This document shows positions 50,504 to 63,181 of a DNA stretch of 64,000 nucleotides, one piece after another. The notes beneath the pieces were generated by a model. It was not told where the DNA came from. It saw only the letters and a list, made by a program, of their open reading frames with translations, and did not search any database. This DNA comes from Neocallimastix lanati (nom. inval.). Lineage: Eukaryota; Neocallimastigomycota; Neocallimastigomycetes; Neocallimastigales; Neocallimastigaceae. The DNA is taken from contig JACVTC010000002.1 of assembly GCA_016946835.1 (NCBI GenBank), positions 1,189,501 to 1,253,500 of the forward strand, given 5' to 3'. Position numbers and translations under genes: made by a program. The first letter of the stretch is position 1; the number at the start of each line of letters is the position of its first letter.

Positions 50504-51873
50504 CAAAAAATAATTACAAAAAATATATATATATATATGAAAAATATATAAATTAATAAATAAATAAATAAATAAAAATTAATAAATATGAAAATAATCA
50601 TTTATATACTTTTAAATTATATATTTTGAAAATTCTAATAATAATAATAATAATAATTTTATTGATTAAATTTGTTATATATATATATATTTAAAATTAG
50701 GAAAAATAATATACCTCTTAAATTTTTATTTAACATTATATCTTTAAAAAAGTGACAGTTATGATAGGATAAATTTTTATTTAATGGATTATTAAAATCA
50801 AATATACTTAAATCATTCATATTTTGATCACAAGTAATAGATAGCGATGAAGTATTTGAATAATACTTTTTATATTGTTCTAATTCATTAATCATGTCTA
50901 ATGTTGCATGATTTTGATATTTAGTAGATTCTAATAATAATCTTTGATTCCTTGATACAATTAAATCTTTCATTTCTGAAGATAATACAAATGCTGGATT
51001 ACATTCATCAAATGAACTTGCCAGAGGGCAATTTTCTATTTCCAATTCAGTTAAACTACCTATACTATTTATTTCAATAGGAATATATTGAATAGGATTA
51101 TTACTTAAATTAAGATATCTCAAATTCTTTAATTCACCGAGTTCAGAAGGAATATATTCTATCTGATTTCCTTTTATATTTAGATTCATTAAAATATTTA
51201 ATTTACTTATAATAGGTGGTATTTCTTTAATTTGATTATCCGAAACATTTAATTCTAATAGACATTTCAAGTAACAAATTGTATCTGGAATTTTTTTAAT
51301 TTTATTATTCGAAAGATTTAAAATTTTCAAATTCTTCATATAACCAATTTCTGGAGGGATTTCTGTCAAATTGTTACAACATCTTTTTTAAGGTTATTTT
51401 TTGTTTGTTTGTTTTAGTTTAGATAATAATTTTATAAGTTTATTATTGTTAAAAATAACGATATTTATATATAATAACAATTAAATATTTATTTATTATT
51501 TTTGAAATATACTTTTTATTATAATTATTATCATTTTATTACATTTATAAAAAAAAAAAAAAAAAAATACTTACAATTTTAATAATGTTGTTGTATATAA
51601 AAATCCAATAGTTGGATATAATTTTATTATATTATTTTTACATAAATCAATTTCAATTATTGAAGTTATCTCTTTAAATTTCAATTCCTTTGTTATTAAT
51701 TTTTTATTAGAATTGCTATTATTATTATTATTATCATTTTTATCATTGTTATTATTAATATTATTAGTATTGTTGTTACTGGAATCTATAAGTATTTCAT
51801 TTTGTTGATTTGATGAAATTTCTCTTAATGCAAATGGTAATTGTAATATTTCTTGACTTTGACTGTTTCCCAT
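49552..51873 (-). CDS. Leucine-rich-repeat protein with myristoylation motif and C-terminal Cys region
   Basis: Three exons, 51873-51575, 51382-50715 and 50438-49552, give 617 residues. The N-terminus MGNSQSQE fits the N-myristoylation pattern (Gly2, Ser6), which would attach it to a membrane. An Asn-rich stretch (about 33-57) is followed by six or seven 23-residue LRRs (about 70-225), such as LKILNLSNNKIKKIPDTI and LRYLNLSNNPIQYIP. After a low-complexity linker comes a conserved-looking block with YKTCSFCHGPYFETYIRR and IPYEYRLCCVHF (about 399-438), which occurs in fungal LRR proteins and may bind a metal. The tail is Ser/Asn-rich. It is probably a signalling scaffold; the exact function is unknown. 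Confidence 0.88.
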
Positions 51874-51904
51874 TTTCTATTATAATTTAACAAATTATAA
51901 TATT

Positions 51905-51939
<35 letters not shown>

Positions 51940-52366
51940 TATTATTATTATTATTATTTAATTAGTTTTTATTTTTTTTTTTTTTTTTTACTTCAATTTT
52001 AAATAATAAATTATACTTATATATTACCTATATATTATTAAATTTGAACAATTAATAATTCTTATTTAGCAAATTCTTTAATTCACTATTTTTTTAAAAA
52101 AAAAGACATAAATACTAATTCTTTTTTATATTTTTATTTTATTTTTTATTTTTTTGTTAATTAAAAGGTTGTGATTATAAATTAAAAAATAAATTTACTT
52201 CTTTTTGTATTTATTATTTAATAAATAATCACTTCTATTATATTTTATTTTTTTATTTTTTATTATTTTATTTATATATATTGCTTTTTTTCTTTTATTA
52301 TTTTTTTAATTTTTATTATATATATTATTTTTTATTTATTTATTTTCTTTCTTTTTAAAAATAGGA

Positions 52367-52406
<40 letters not shown>

Positions 52407-53540
52407 ATATTCTGTAAACTAATAATAAAATGGTTTTTATTATTAATATTTTTTATAAAAAATATTAGATATAATAATAATTATTAATTTATAAATTGTT
52501 TTAATAAAAAATAAAATTACAATATTACAATATTATTTTTTATTATTATATCTATTAATATATAAAAAAATATTAAAAAAAATAAAATATATTAAAAATA
52601 AACTTTATTTATAATAAAATTTTAATTAAAATTTAAACCAATTAAATCTTTAATTTTAAAATAGTAATAAAGTTATTGAATTTAGAACGTGATAGTTATT
52701 TATTTATGTATAAAAAACATATTATTTAATTAATATTACTAAATTAATGCATATGAATTAATTATGATTCATATATATTTATACTATTTATACATAATAT
52801 TATGTATAAATATCATAATTCAAAAATACTATTACCATAAAGATAAATATTATATAAAGCTATAAAAACTTTTCTAACTTTAAGAAAAGTATATTAAATA
52901 TATACAATATTAAAATAATATAAAATATAACATTTTATTATTTTACAATTTATAATTTATTAATAATTAATTATAATTTTTTTGATATTTTAAAATTTTT
53001 ACTTTTAAAAGATCTATTAGTAATACTTTCAAAAAATATTTATATAAATATTTCTACTTAATTTTATTTTATTTTATTTTATTTTTCTATTAATCAATTT
53101 TTATTTAATTTATTTAGTATTAAAAAATTAAAAAAAAAAAAAAAAAAAAGAAGTAAAAAGTTTGATTTTATTTCTTGATTAAATGTACAATTATTTATTT
53201 AAAATTAAAATAAAATAAAAAAAAAAAAAAAAATTTTAAATAAATATAATCAGTTAATGGTTTCCAATCATTTTTATTGATTATTTAAATAATATATGTG
53301 AAATTAAAATTTTTTTTTTTTATTTTTTTTTTATTATTTTTTTTTAAAAGAAATTTATTATTATTTTATAATAAAAAAATAATAATAATAAAATACTTCA
53401 TAAAATAATAAATTAACATTTTTTTTTTTTTTTATTATTTTATTATTATTGTAAAATTTAATGTATAAACCAAAAAAATATTTATTTTAATTTAAAATAT
53501 AATTAGAAGTTTTGTTTTATAATAGAAATCATAGAGAAAA
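51874..53540. promoter_or_regulatory. Divergent intergenic region between the LRR and THADA genes
   Basis: This 1.67-kb spacer separates two genes transcribed away from each other, so it should hold both promoters. It contains a perfect 24-bp palindrome (52787-52810) nested inside AATTATGAT/ATCATAATT arms, and a nearby hairpin ACTTTTCT...AGAAAAGT at about 52868. No known factor site can be assigned. Confidence 0.5.
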
Positions 53541-56500
53541 ATGTCTTTTTTTACAAGTTTAGGAAAGTACAAGAGTATAATTGAACAATACAAAGAATCT
53601 CAAAGTAATTCACCTTTAAATACATTAAAAGATTTATTATGTAATGGGGATAAATATGATTCAACTAAACAACATAATACATTGAAGGAATTAGGTAAAA
53701 TTTAAATTATTATAACATTTATTTTTATAAATTAATTAATTCAATGAATATTTATAAAAATTTTATATATATATATATTTTACTTTAATATTCATAATTA
53801 CAACTTATATATATCAATATATATGTTATATATATTATACATTTTAATAAATAATTAATAATATTTATACTTTAATGAAATTTAAAATTAAATATTATTT
53901 ATTCTCTATTAAATTTAAAATTAAATTTTTTTTAAAAAAAAAAAAGTAAAAAGAATTAATAAAAGTGGAAATGAAATTTTTAAAAACGATAAAAATAGTG
54001 AAGAAGTTGTAAATCAATATATCAGTATTATTAAACCAATAAGTCAATTTACTTCAAAAGCATTTTATAATTGTAATGAGGATGAACCAATTAAGAAATT
54101 AATTCCAGTAATTAATGCTTGTTATCAAAAAGCCATTCCACATAAATCTAAAGGCAATGAATTAATATTAAATCAGTTTTCCAATGAGTATTCTGAATTT
54201 ATAAATAAACATATGCAAGCCTTAGAAAAGGAAGCCAATACAGAACAAGAAATCTGTGATAAATTAAATGAAATTTCAAAATCCTATAGACTTATTTACA
54301 ATACTTTAGAATTTGGTTTAGGTAAAGATACAGTAGAACAAAATCTTTATAAAACTTTATTATTAATTGCGAAATCATTAAGTACGATATTACAACAATT
54401 TGATATTCCAAACGATACTTCATCAAATGATAAAATTTTAACACTACAATTATCCTTTTCTATGAGTACTTGTGAAGGTTTACTTAAAACTTTAATTACT
54501 CTTGTTTCACGTCTTTCTTCTACTATCTCGCCAGAAGTGAAACAAATTATGGAAAATAATTCCTTTAAGGGAAAATGCTTAGATTTTGAACTTTATAAAA
54601 CCTTTGTCATTAATTTAATCAAAATTTGTTACTCTCATGTAGCTGTCACCAATTGTAAATTTTTAGCTTCTATGACTTTAGCTTTATTTATAGATGCTAT
54701 TGGTTCTGCTAAATTAGCTTGTTATCAATTCCTCTATACGCTTTACCCATCCTTATTTAATAAAATTAATAATTTGACAGAGGTCTATCAATCTTTAAAT
54801 ATTGATCATTTCATTGATTTTGGCTGTACTGAACTCATAAAAAAATGTGATTGGGAATCTTTAGATTTTTCTCTTTTAGCGGTTGCTAGAGGTATTTTAA
54901 CCTGTGTTAGAAAAGAAACTCTTCTTACCATGTTTTCAACTACTGAAAATTCATCTATGACACTTTTTAAGGATGTCTGTTTAGTTCAAATTCAAAAATT
55001 CTGTGAAAAAGCTATCGATCCTCCAATTCGTATTGTTTCATTTGAAACTCTTTCAAAATGGTTATTCATTACCAAAGAATTACTTTTATTAAATGGTAAA
55101 AATGATGGTCAAGACTTCTCCAATGATGTCAATCCTGATGGTAGTTCAAATCAAAAAAAAAGAAAGAAGAACAAGCAAAAGGAAGATCAAACCAGTATTG
55201 ATCATTCTTCCTTCACGAAAGAACAAATTAAAACCATTCATCAACAATTACAAGGTATGCTTACCAAAGATTTTTGTCATCACATTATTGAATACGTTTT
55301 TGATAATTGGAGTGATCCATTGGACGTCATTCATTATAAATCAGAAGAAATTTTTAAAGGTATTTTAGGTATTTTGGCTCTCGTTAAAAAGCTTAATCCC
55401 GATAATGATTTTTCTGAAGAAGTCATTGCTAATATTATGGATCGTTTATTAAAATTAAGTTATAATAATAAAAGTAGATATGGTCTTTTAGCTCTTTTGG
55501 TGTCAAGTGTTGGTACTGAATTATGTTTAAAGATGCAACCTGATATTCTTTCAAAGAGTATTAGTATGTTAAAAATTAATACATTAGCTAGACGTTGTGT
55601 TGATTTTATCATTGCTGTTTTCTCTACTCAATTAAGAGAAGCTAAAGAAAAATCAATAACTGAAAATATTTTCAAAAAATATTATATTGATTCTGTATAC
55701 GAAGCATTAGTTAGTGATAATGACAATTTAAGATATAATATCACTATTTATTTATATAAAGAATTATTGAAACATGATAAAACCGTTTTTAATCAACTCA
55801 TTCAAAAATTAAAATCCACAAAGGGAACTTCTGTTAATGAAGAGTATAGATTGCATGCTATTTTATCTCTTACAAAAATTACTTGTCAAATGTTGAATAT
55901 TACTGATAATGTTATTTCTGATGAAGAAGAAGAATCACAAGCTATAGAAGAAAAAGAAGAAGAAGAAGAAGGAGAAGGAGAAAAAGAATCCTTAAAGAAT
56001 ACTAAAAAGGAAAAGAATGATACCGTGAAAAATGCTAGAATTAGTTGTTCCTTATTAAAGGAATGCTTTAACAGTTCATCCTTAAATTTACGTATTGATG
56101 CCTTAGGTATACTCTGTGATAATTCAAAGGAATTTAAACTTCCAACCCCATCAGAAGCTGATTTATTCTTCTCCTTCTTAACTTTAAATGGACATTGTGA
56201 TATTCCCGAATTTAGACATAAATTTGAATCCAATATTAAGAAATTCCTTCTTCGTATAAGAAATGGTATCTATTCTGAATGGCGTGACTATCATAATATT
56301 AAGAAAAGAAAAACTATAGAGGAAGCTCAAGTTCAGCAATTAGAAGCCATTCAAAAAAAAGTTGATTATTACAAGAATTGGTTAGAAAAGTTTGTTAACT
56401 ATGTCACTCTTTCCTTATATCCAGATACCTCCTATCAAAGAGGTATTCTCAGTTTAAAAATCATTTCTATTTTAATTAGTGTATTTGGTATTACAGAAAT

Positions 56501-59500
56501 TCCTCTTCCTACAGGTTTCTGTAAACCTAGTCGAGGTATGAATGATCTCTTCCCATTCCAACTTCCAATTTTAACCGAAAGAAATGTAAAAATACTTTTA
56601 TCTACATTGAATTTACCTTATGATTCACCAAGACAACTTATCTTCCAAATTTTAATGAGTTCCGATCCAACAAAACCATGGGAAGGAATCGAAACCCCAG
56701 AAATGGTAGAAGAAATGTTAAAGGATGTTGTCGAAAAATTAAATCTTCCAAGTGCCAAAGATATGGAAGGTGCTGTCATTTTAGGTCGTCTTTTATCTAA
56801 TAAATATGTAAATCAATTAGGATGGGACATTAAAATTGATCAATGTCAAAAAGATGGTGAAGACGAAACTGAAGCTAAAACCGATGATGCTATGAATATT
56901 GATATTCCAGGAGAATCTGTTTTAGTTCGTTACGTTAGAAGAATTATTGGTATGTTAGATCGTCAAATTACCATTGCCAGTAAGAACTTAACTCTTGCTG
57001 CTCAAAAATATCCAATGTTTGGTCTTTTAGCTCTCTTAAATTGTATTTTCACAGACATTAACTATAAAAAAATTGATGCCAAAAATCTTATTGAATTCCG
57101 TGAACTTCATAAGGAAGTTATTGAAATATTATATAAAGCTAGTCATGTTGTCTTAAAGGTATTACAAAATGCGGCTCCAGAGGGTAATGTACCAACCGGT
57201 GAAGATAATGATGATGACCTAGATGATGATGAGGTAGATATGATTCCAGAAGAAGATATTGATTCAAATCAACTCAATGAAGATATAGATGGAAATGGAA
57301 ATAATGATAATGGTCATTTAGAAGTTGGTCCAAAGTATCAAGTTATTCTTAGTTGTTGTTGGAGAGTGATCAAGAGCGCCAGTCAACTTCTTTCTACCAT
57401 TATAAATAATGCACCAATTGAAAATTATAATACCGTCAGTAACAGTAACAGTTCAGGCAGTGGTGAAGCGACCACTAAAACTAAAGCTGCAAACACCAAA
57501 AAGGAGAATGAAGATCTTCCTTATATTCTTACCTATGATCAAATTATTACTGGTAGTAATTACTTTAGATCACTTTTAGAATCAGTAAGACATCATGGTG
57601 CCTTCGTTTCTGTTTATCCAGGTTACACTACTCTCTGTGAATTAATGCTTCGTTCCCCACAACCAAAATATTCTACTCTTCCAAAAGCTTGGCTGGATGA
57701 ATCTCTTGAAATGGTTAAGAATTCTACCACCATTTCTGTCACCAGAAGATCAGCAGGTATTCCAATGCTTATTCTTGCCGTCTTAAATTCTGAAGGTAAC
57801 TCTAAAAAATTATTATTACCATACACTGTCAATGCTCTTCTTGAAGTTGCAAATAAACCTGTTGGTGACCATTGGGATGAGCAGAGTGATCTACCACAAG
57901 TTCATGCCTTAAATATTTTAAGAAGTATTTTCCGTGAATCCAAATTAGGAAATGATGTCATCTCCTATGTACCTAAAGTCATGATTACCACCATTGAAGG
58001 TTTCAATTCACCTGCTTGGGCAATTAGAAATTGTGCTACTATGATGTTTAGTACTATGCTAAATCGTACACTTGGCTCTAAGAAAACGAAAGATGATTTT
58101 GATGCTGTGAATTCCATTACCTGTCGTGAATTCTTTAGCCACTACCCAGAATTACATCCCTACCTCTTAAAGCAATTAAACCTTTCCACGAAGATGTTGC
58201 AAGAATCAAAGAGTCTTAATCCAACACTTTTCCCAATTTTAGCTATTCTTTCACGTTTACAACCTTCTATCTTAGCGTCTACCTCTACCGTTTCCGTATT
58301 AAATATGTCTGCCTTTGTATCTGCTGTTAAATATTGTGGACAAGTTTCAATTTATAAGGTGAGAGAAGCCTCCGGTCGTGCCCTTGTCTCACTCATTACC
58401 TCCAATGAAATTATCGATACGGTTCAACAAATTGTAAAGGAATCCTGGTCTACAAAGAATCAAAATGCTTTCCATGGAGGTTTAATGCAAGTTAAATTTT
58501 TATTACGTGGACACTTAAAATCTTGTGGTATTAAAATTAAACAAGGTAAGGAAAAAAAAAAAAATTTCGAACATAAAAATAAAAATAAAAAAAAAAATAA
58601 TAATAATAAAAATAGAATAAGAATAAAAATATAAATAAATAAATAAATAAATATTTTAATTATTATATATTATATATTATTTTAATTATTTTAATTATTT
58701 TAATTATTAATATATAAATTAATATATAAAATATAAAAATATTTTTTAAAAAAAAAAATTTTTTTTTTTCATTATTTATTATATATAAAATCTAATCTAA
58801 TCTTTTTTTTTTTTTTTTTTTTTTCTTTTTTTCAATAAATTTTTAATAATTTTTTTTTTTTTTTTAGAATTTATTACAACAATGATACCTTTATTTAAAG
58901 AAAAATTATATTTATTAAAGAAAGAAAATAATTCATGTGATGTGACGAGAGCTTTAATGTTAGAAGTTTTAGAAGAAACTTTTATTGATTTAAATTGGTT
59001 TACTATTAATGAAGATGAAGAAACTCAAGATTTCATTACCTCTGAAAATGAAAAATTAATTTCAGAAATGAAATCAAGATGTTTAACCTTTGCTAATCAA
59101 ATTGTTCAATGCATCTCAGAAGAACTCTTTAACGGAAAACCATCAGAAATTGTAAATTTTTTTTTTTTTTTTTTTTTTTAAATTTTAAATTTATTTTAAT
59201 TTGTTAAAAAAATATATATATATATATATATAATTGAAATATATTAATGTTTTATTATTATTATAATTATTATTATTATTATTATTATTATTATCACTTG
59301 TAATTATTATTATTAATAATTATAAATAGAATATTTGTCAATGGCAATATAGTAAGAATTCTGCTAGAATGATTTTAAAGTTGTTATTAATTCATAATGA
59401 AAATGCTGAAAATTGTGAAAAGACATTAATTCAACTTCTTCATCACAGTATCTATGAAGTTCGTATGATAGCCCTGGAATGGATACTTCAAATGCTTAAA

Positions 59501-60746
59501 ACAATTAATAAAAGAACTATAGAAATTAGTATCTTTTATAAATTTAAGAAGGATGTATTCCTTCTTCCAGAAGAGTGTTCCCATGTACAACTCTATAACC
59601 AATTACAACAATTACTCCCAGTATTTGTGGCGCTTAAGGAGCCTCATCAAGGTTGTATGGGTTTAATTCTTCAAATTTTACCTTATCTTTTAATTAATGA
59701 ACAATTAAAGAATAGTAGTGGTAATGAAGTTCAAATGGCAAAGATAGATGTGAAAGAATTATGGGGAAAAATTAATAAGATGATTCAATCTACAAGATTC
59801 CTTTCCATTAGAATTGCTTGTATTCCATTATTGGGAGCTTTAACTCGTTTAATTTGTTTAGAAAATGCTAAATCCGATCCAGAATTTGTAATCTCTTCGT
59901 TAGAAACATGGGCACAAGAGATGCATACCTGTGTTCAAGATGAAATGCCAGATCCCCTTCGTTTTGAAACCTTAAAATCGTATATTTATCTTGGTGATAT
60001 TCTCTCCTCTCAATCCGCTAACTATGCTCAACTTCCAAAGAAGAGTCATTCAGCCATTATGCATTCTCTTTTCGATCTTATTCTCCTCTTACAAGATGAT
60101 GACAGTGATATTCGTATTCATGCGTCTACCATCACTTCCAGAATCGTATTACAATTAAAGAATGAACTTTTTGAAGCTAAAACCTTAGAATTATTATTCA
60201 AACATATTCATACCCAATATCATACAAATCCAGATTATCCAACTTGTATTGAAGCAATGATTGTTGGACATAAGGATATGCAAGCTCTTTTCAACTATGA
60301 ATTAAATACGACCAAGCATATCTTTGAATTAGAACGTTCCAACATTTATAAGGAAGATCTAATTAACATTCAAGTTGCTGCCCTCTATGCCAAACCTACT
60401 CAGGCTCAGTTGCTTCCATCGTTGAAACCCGTAAAGATGATTTTAAAATCTCTTCAAACCCTAATTAAATCGACCTCTACTGCCAAAAAGAGTACAACTG
60501 CCAAGCCCACACAAATGATAAATGAATTTACGGCTAGACCAGATATATTCACCGCCATCTATCGTTCCATTCTTTGGATGAGTCTCTGTATTCGTCATGC
60601 TAAAACCATTAATAGTTCTACAAAATCAGGTAAGAAAAAAAAAAAAAAAAAAAAAAAAAAGAAAAAAATAATAAAAATTATAAAATAAAAATAATAAAAA
60701 TAATAAAAATTATAAAATAATAGAAAATAATAGAAAATAATAGAAA

Positions 60747-60798
<52 letters not shown>

Positions 60799-61130
60799 AA
60801 TAGAAATAGTATAAAATTAAAATTATTATAATAATAGTCATAGTAATTTTTTTTTTTTTTTTTTTTTTTTTTTATTTTTTTTTTAATTTTTTTTCCAAAA
60901 AAAAAAAAAAATTAAACATAAACACTCAAAAAAAAAAAAAAAAAAAAGAAATTATTTCTATCTATGAGCAATTGAAACCGATCATTCCAATGATGAGTCC
61001 AGTATTACAAGATATAGGTCAAGGATGTAAACCATGGTCTCTTGTGTCATCTCTTCAATTAAAAAAATTAATTTCGGAAGAGGAAGAAACGACCACCTTT
61101 GGAGGATTATTCTTAACCTCTAATTATTAA
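53541..61130 (+). CDS. TRM732: THADA/Trm732-family tRNA methylation cofactor (DUF2428)
   Basis: Five exons, 53541-53694, 53947-58545, 58868-59151, 59330-60629 and 60949-61130, give 2172 residues. This is longer than yeast Trm732 (about 1420) or human THADA (about 1950). The long helical-repeat protein carries the DUF2428 core at about 1190-1450: RRSAGIPMLILAVL (about 1317), DLPQVHALNILRSIF (about 1367), WAIRNCATMMFS (about 1409) and REFFSHYPELHPYLLKQL. Trm732 is known to partner Trm7 for 2'-O-methylation of position 32 in tRNAs. Acidic low-complexity inserts lie at about 710-735 and 1137-1174. Donors GTAAGG and GTAAGA and poly-A-preceded acceptors keep phase throughout. The family is secure; the exact first exon is good but unproven. 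Confidence 0.93.
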
Positions 61131-61797
61131 AGTTTTTTTTTTTTTTTTTTTTTTTATTTAATAAAAAAAAAAAAAAAAAAAAAAAATAAAATAAAAAAAA
61201 TAAAAATTTTTTTTTTTTTACTATTATTTGTATAGTTATAATATGGAAGAAAAAAAAAAGTTTTTTTTTTTTTTTTTCATTAATAAAAAATAATTGATGG
61301 TTTGATAGAATATAATATTTTTAATTTTTTTTTTTTTTTTAAATATTAATTATTATATTTTATTTTATTATATTTTATTTTATTTTTATCTTAAAAAAAC
61401 TAACAAAAAAAAAAAAAAAATTAATCCAAATTATTAAATGTATGATACATAATAAAATAGTTTTTATATATGAGTTATTAATTTTAAATAAAAAAAAAAA
61501 AAAAAAAAAAAAAAAATTATTTTATAAAAATTTATTAATCCAATTATGATATTAAACAAGAAATTTTATATTTATATTTAATATAATTTATTTTGATGAT
61601 ATTTATTTATTTATTTATTTATTCATGTATTTATTATTGCTTCATATGTTTATTATTTATTCATTAATTATTATTTATATATTTATTATTTATTATTAAT
61701 ATATTTTATTAATTATTCATTATTATTTATATATTTATTATATACTCATTTATTATTATTTATATATATATTTATATATTTATATATTTATTATTGA
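61131..61797. other. AT-rich 3' flank of the THADA gene
   Basis: Poly-T and poly-A runs and TTTA/TTAT repeats. No gene is visible. Confidence 0.6.
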
Positions 61798-62099
61798 TTT
61801 TTTTTTTTTTTTTTTTAGACTAGGAATTAAATAGACTTCCATTTTCTTTATTTATTAATTTTTAAAAAGTATTACTATATTGTATACGTAAAAAAATACA
61901 TTATAAATATATTAAGCAAAAAAAAAAAAAATATATATATATATATATAAAATGTATCAAATTAAAAAAAAAAATATTAAAAATAAAATTTAATAAAAAA
62001 TAAAGTTTAATGTAATACAATGAAAATAAAAGAATAAAAAGAAAATTAAAAAATTAAAAAGTTATTATAATTTAGAGAGATTATTTCTACCAAAAAAAA

Positions 62100-62133
<34 letters not shown>

Positions 62134-62820
62134 TAAAAATAAAAGCAAATGAAATAACATATGTAATGTAGATAGTGTGAAAATCACTAAACTCTCCCTC
62201 AAACCAAGGGAAATATTATCAGGAAATTCAATTTCCGAAAGGACTCCTTGTGTAAAGAACAATTATTATTTGTGTTATGATGAAGTAAAGTAGGAGGTCC
62301 AGTTATAGAGGTTTTATTTTTCTATATCGATTCGACGTTTGACTCTCTTGGTTATGAAAGTTTTTTTTTTTTTTTTTTTACTAATACTAATTAAAAAGCA
62401 ACCCAAACGAGCTGATAAGGTAATCCTCGAGGTTTTATATATATATATATAAAACATTAGACCCAGAACTCTTTAATAGAAGTAAAGGTTGAATTACCAT
62501 AGTTGCATATCTATTTATTCCAAATGACATTTCGTTCCTGTCAACTCATTTAAAGATATGACGAAGAAATAAAGTCATATTCTCTATACTGTGAGCAATT
62601 AAAACAATATTATCTATACATTGTTAATAAATAAATGAAATAAAATAGGAGAAAGGGGGTGGGGGATCCTTGGCCTCCACAATGGATGTCAAATTCAACT
62701 GAAAGCATATCAAGAAATCGAGCACGTGCTTTAGAGGATTATAATTCTGTGATACCTCTGGTATCACAGAATTTAAGATAGTCTTTCCTCAAAGAACCCC
62801 ATAGAACCCTGAGGGGGAAT
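61798..62820 (-). pseudogene. LINE relic, family B, copy 4
   Basis: The longest family-B copy. On the minus strand it encodes broken reverse-transcriptase pieces: ARARFLDMLSVEFDI followed by HCGGQGSP, the equivalent of the QGCP block, then RNEMSFG with NYGNSTFTSIKEF-like sequence after the active-site region. At the left end it has the ACTCTCCC block and AGACTAGGAATT next to poly-T (poly(A) tail on the minus strand). Several stops and shifts make it inactive. Confidence 0.75.
62743..62773. repeat. Perfect 14-bp inverted repeat inside LINE copy 4
   Basis: AATTCTGTGATACC and its exact complement flank a TCT loop. Confidence 0.85.
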
Positions 62821-62841
62821 TATTAAATTATATATTTATTT

Positions 62842-62864
62842 TTTAATTAATTAATTAATTAATT

Positions 62865-62940
<76 letters not shown>
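62842..62940. repeat. (TTAA)n followed by (ATTT)n microsatellite
   Basis: About six TTAA units run into about 18 ATTT units. Confidence 0.9.
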
Positions 62941-62941
<1 letters not shown>

Positions 62942-63181
62942 CATACTTAGTTAAAGTTTTTAATATATATATAATATATATATTTTTTATATAAAATTAT
63001 ATTTAATAATATAATAAAAGAATATATATATATTATTTTATATAAAATTAAAGTTTTTATATAAAATAATATATATATATTCTTTTATTTTACTTTTATT
63101 TTATTATTCACTTCCTTCACAATATTTTATTTTGCTTATAATTTTAATTTTATTTTAATTTTAATTTTAATTTTATTTTAT

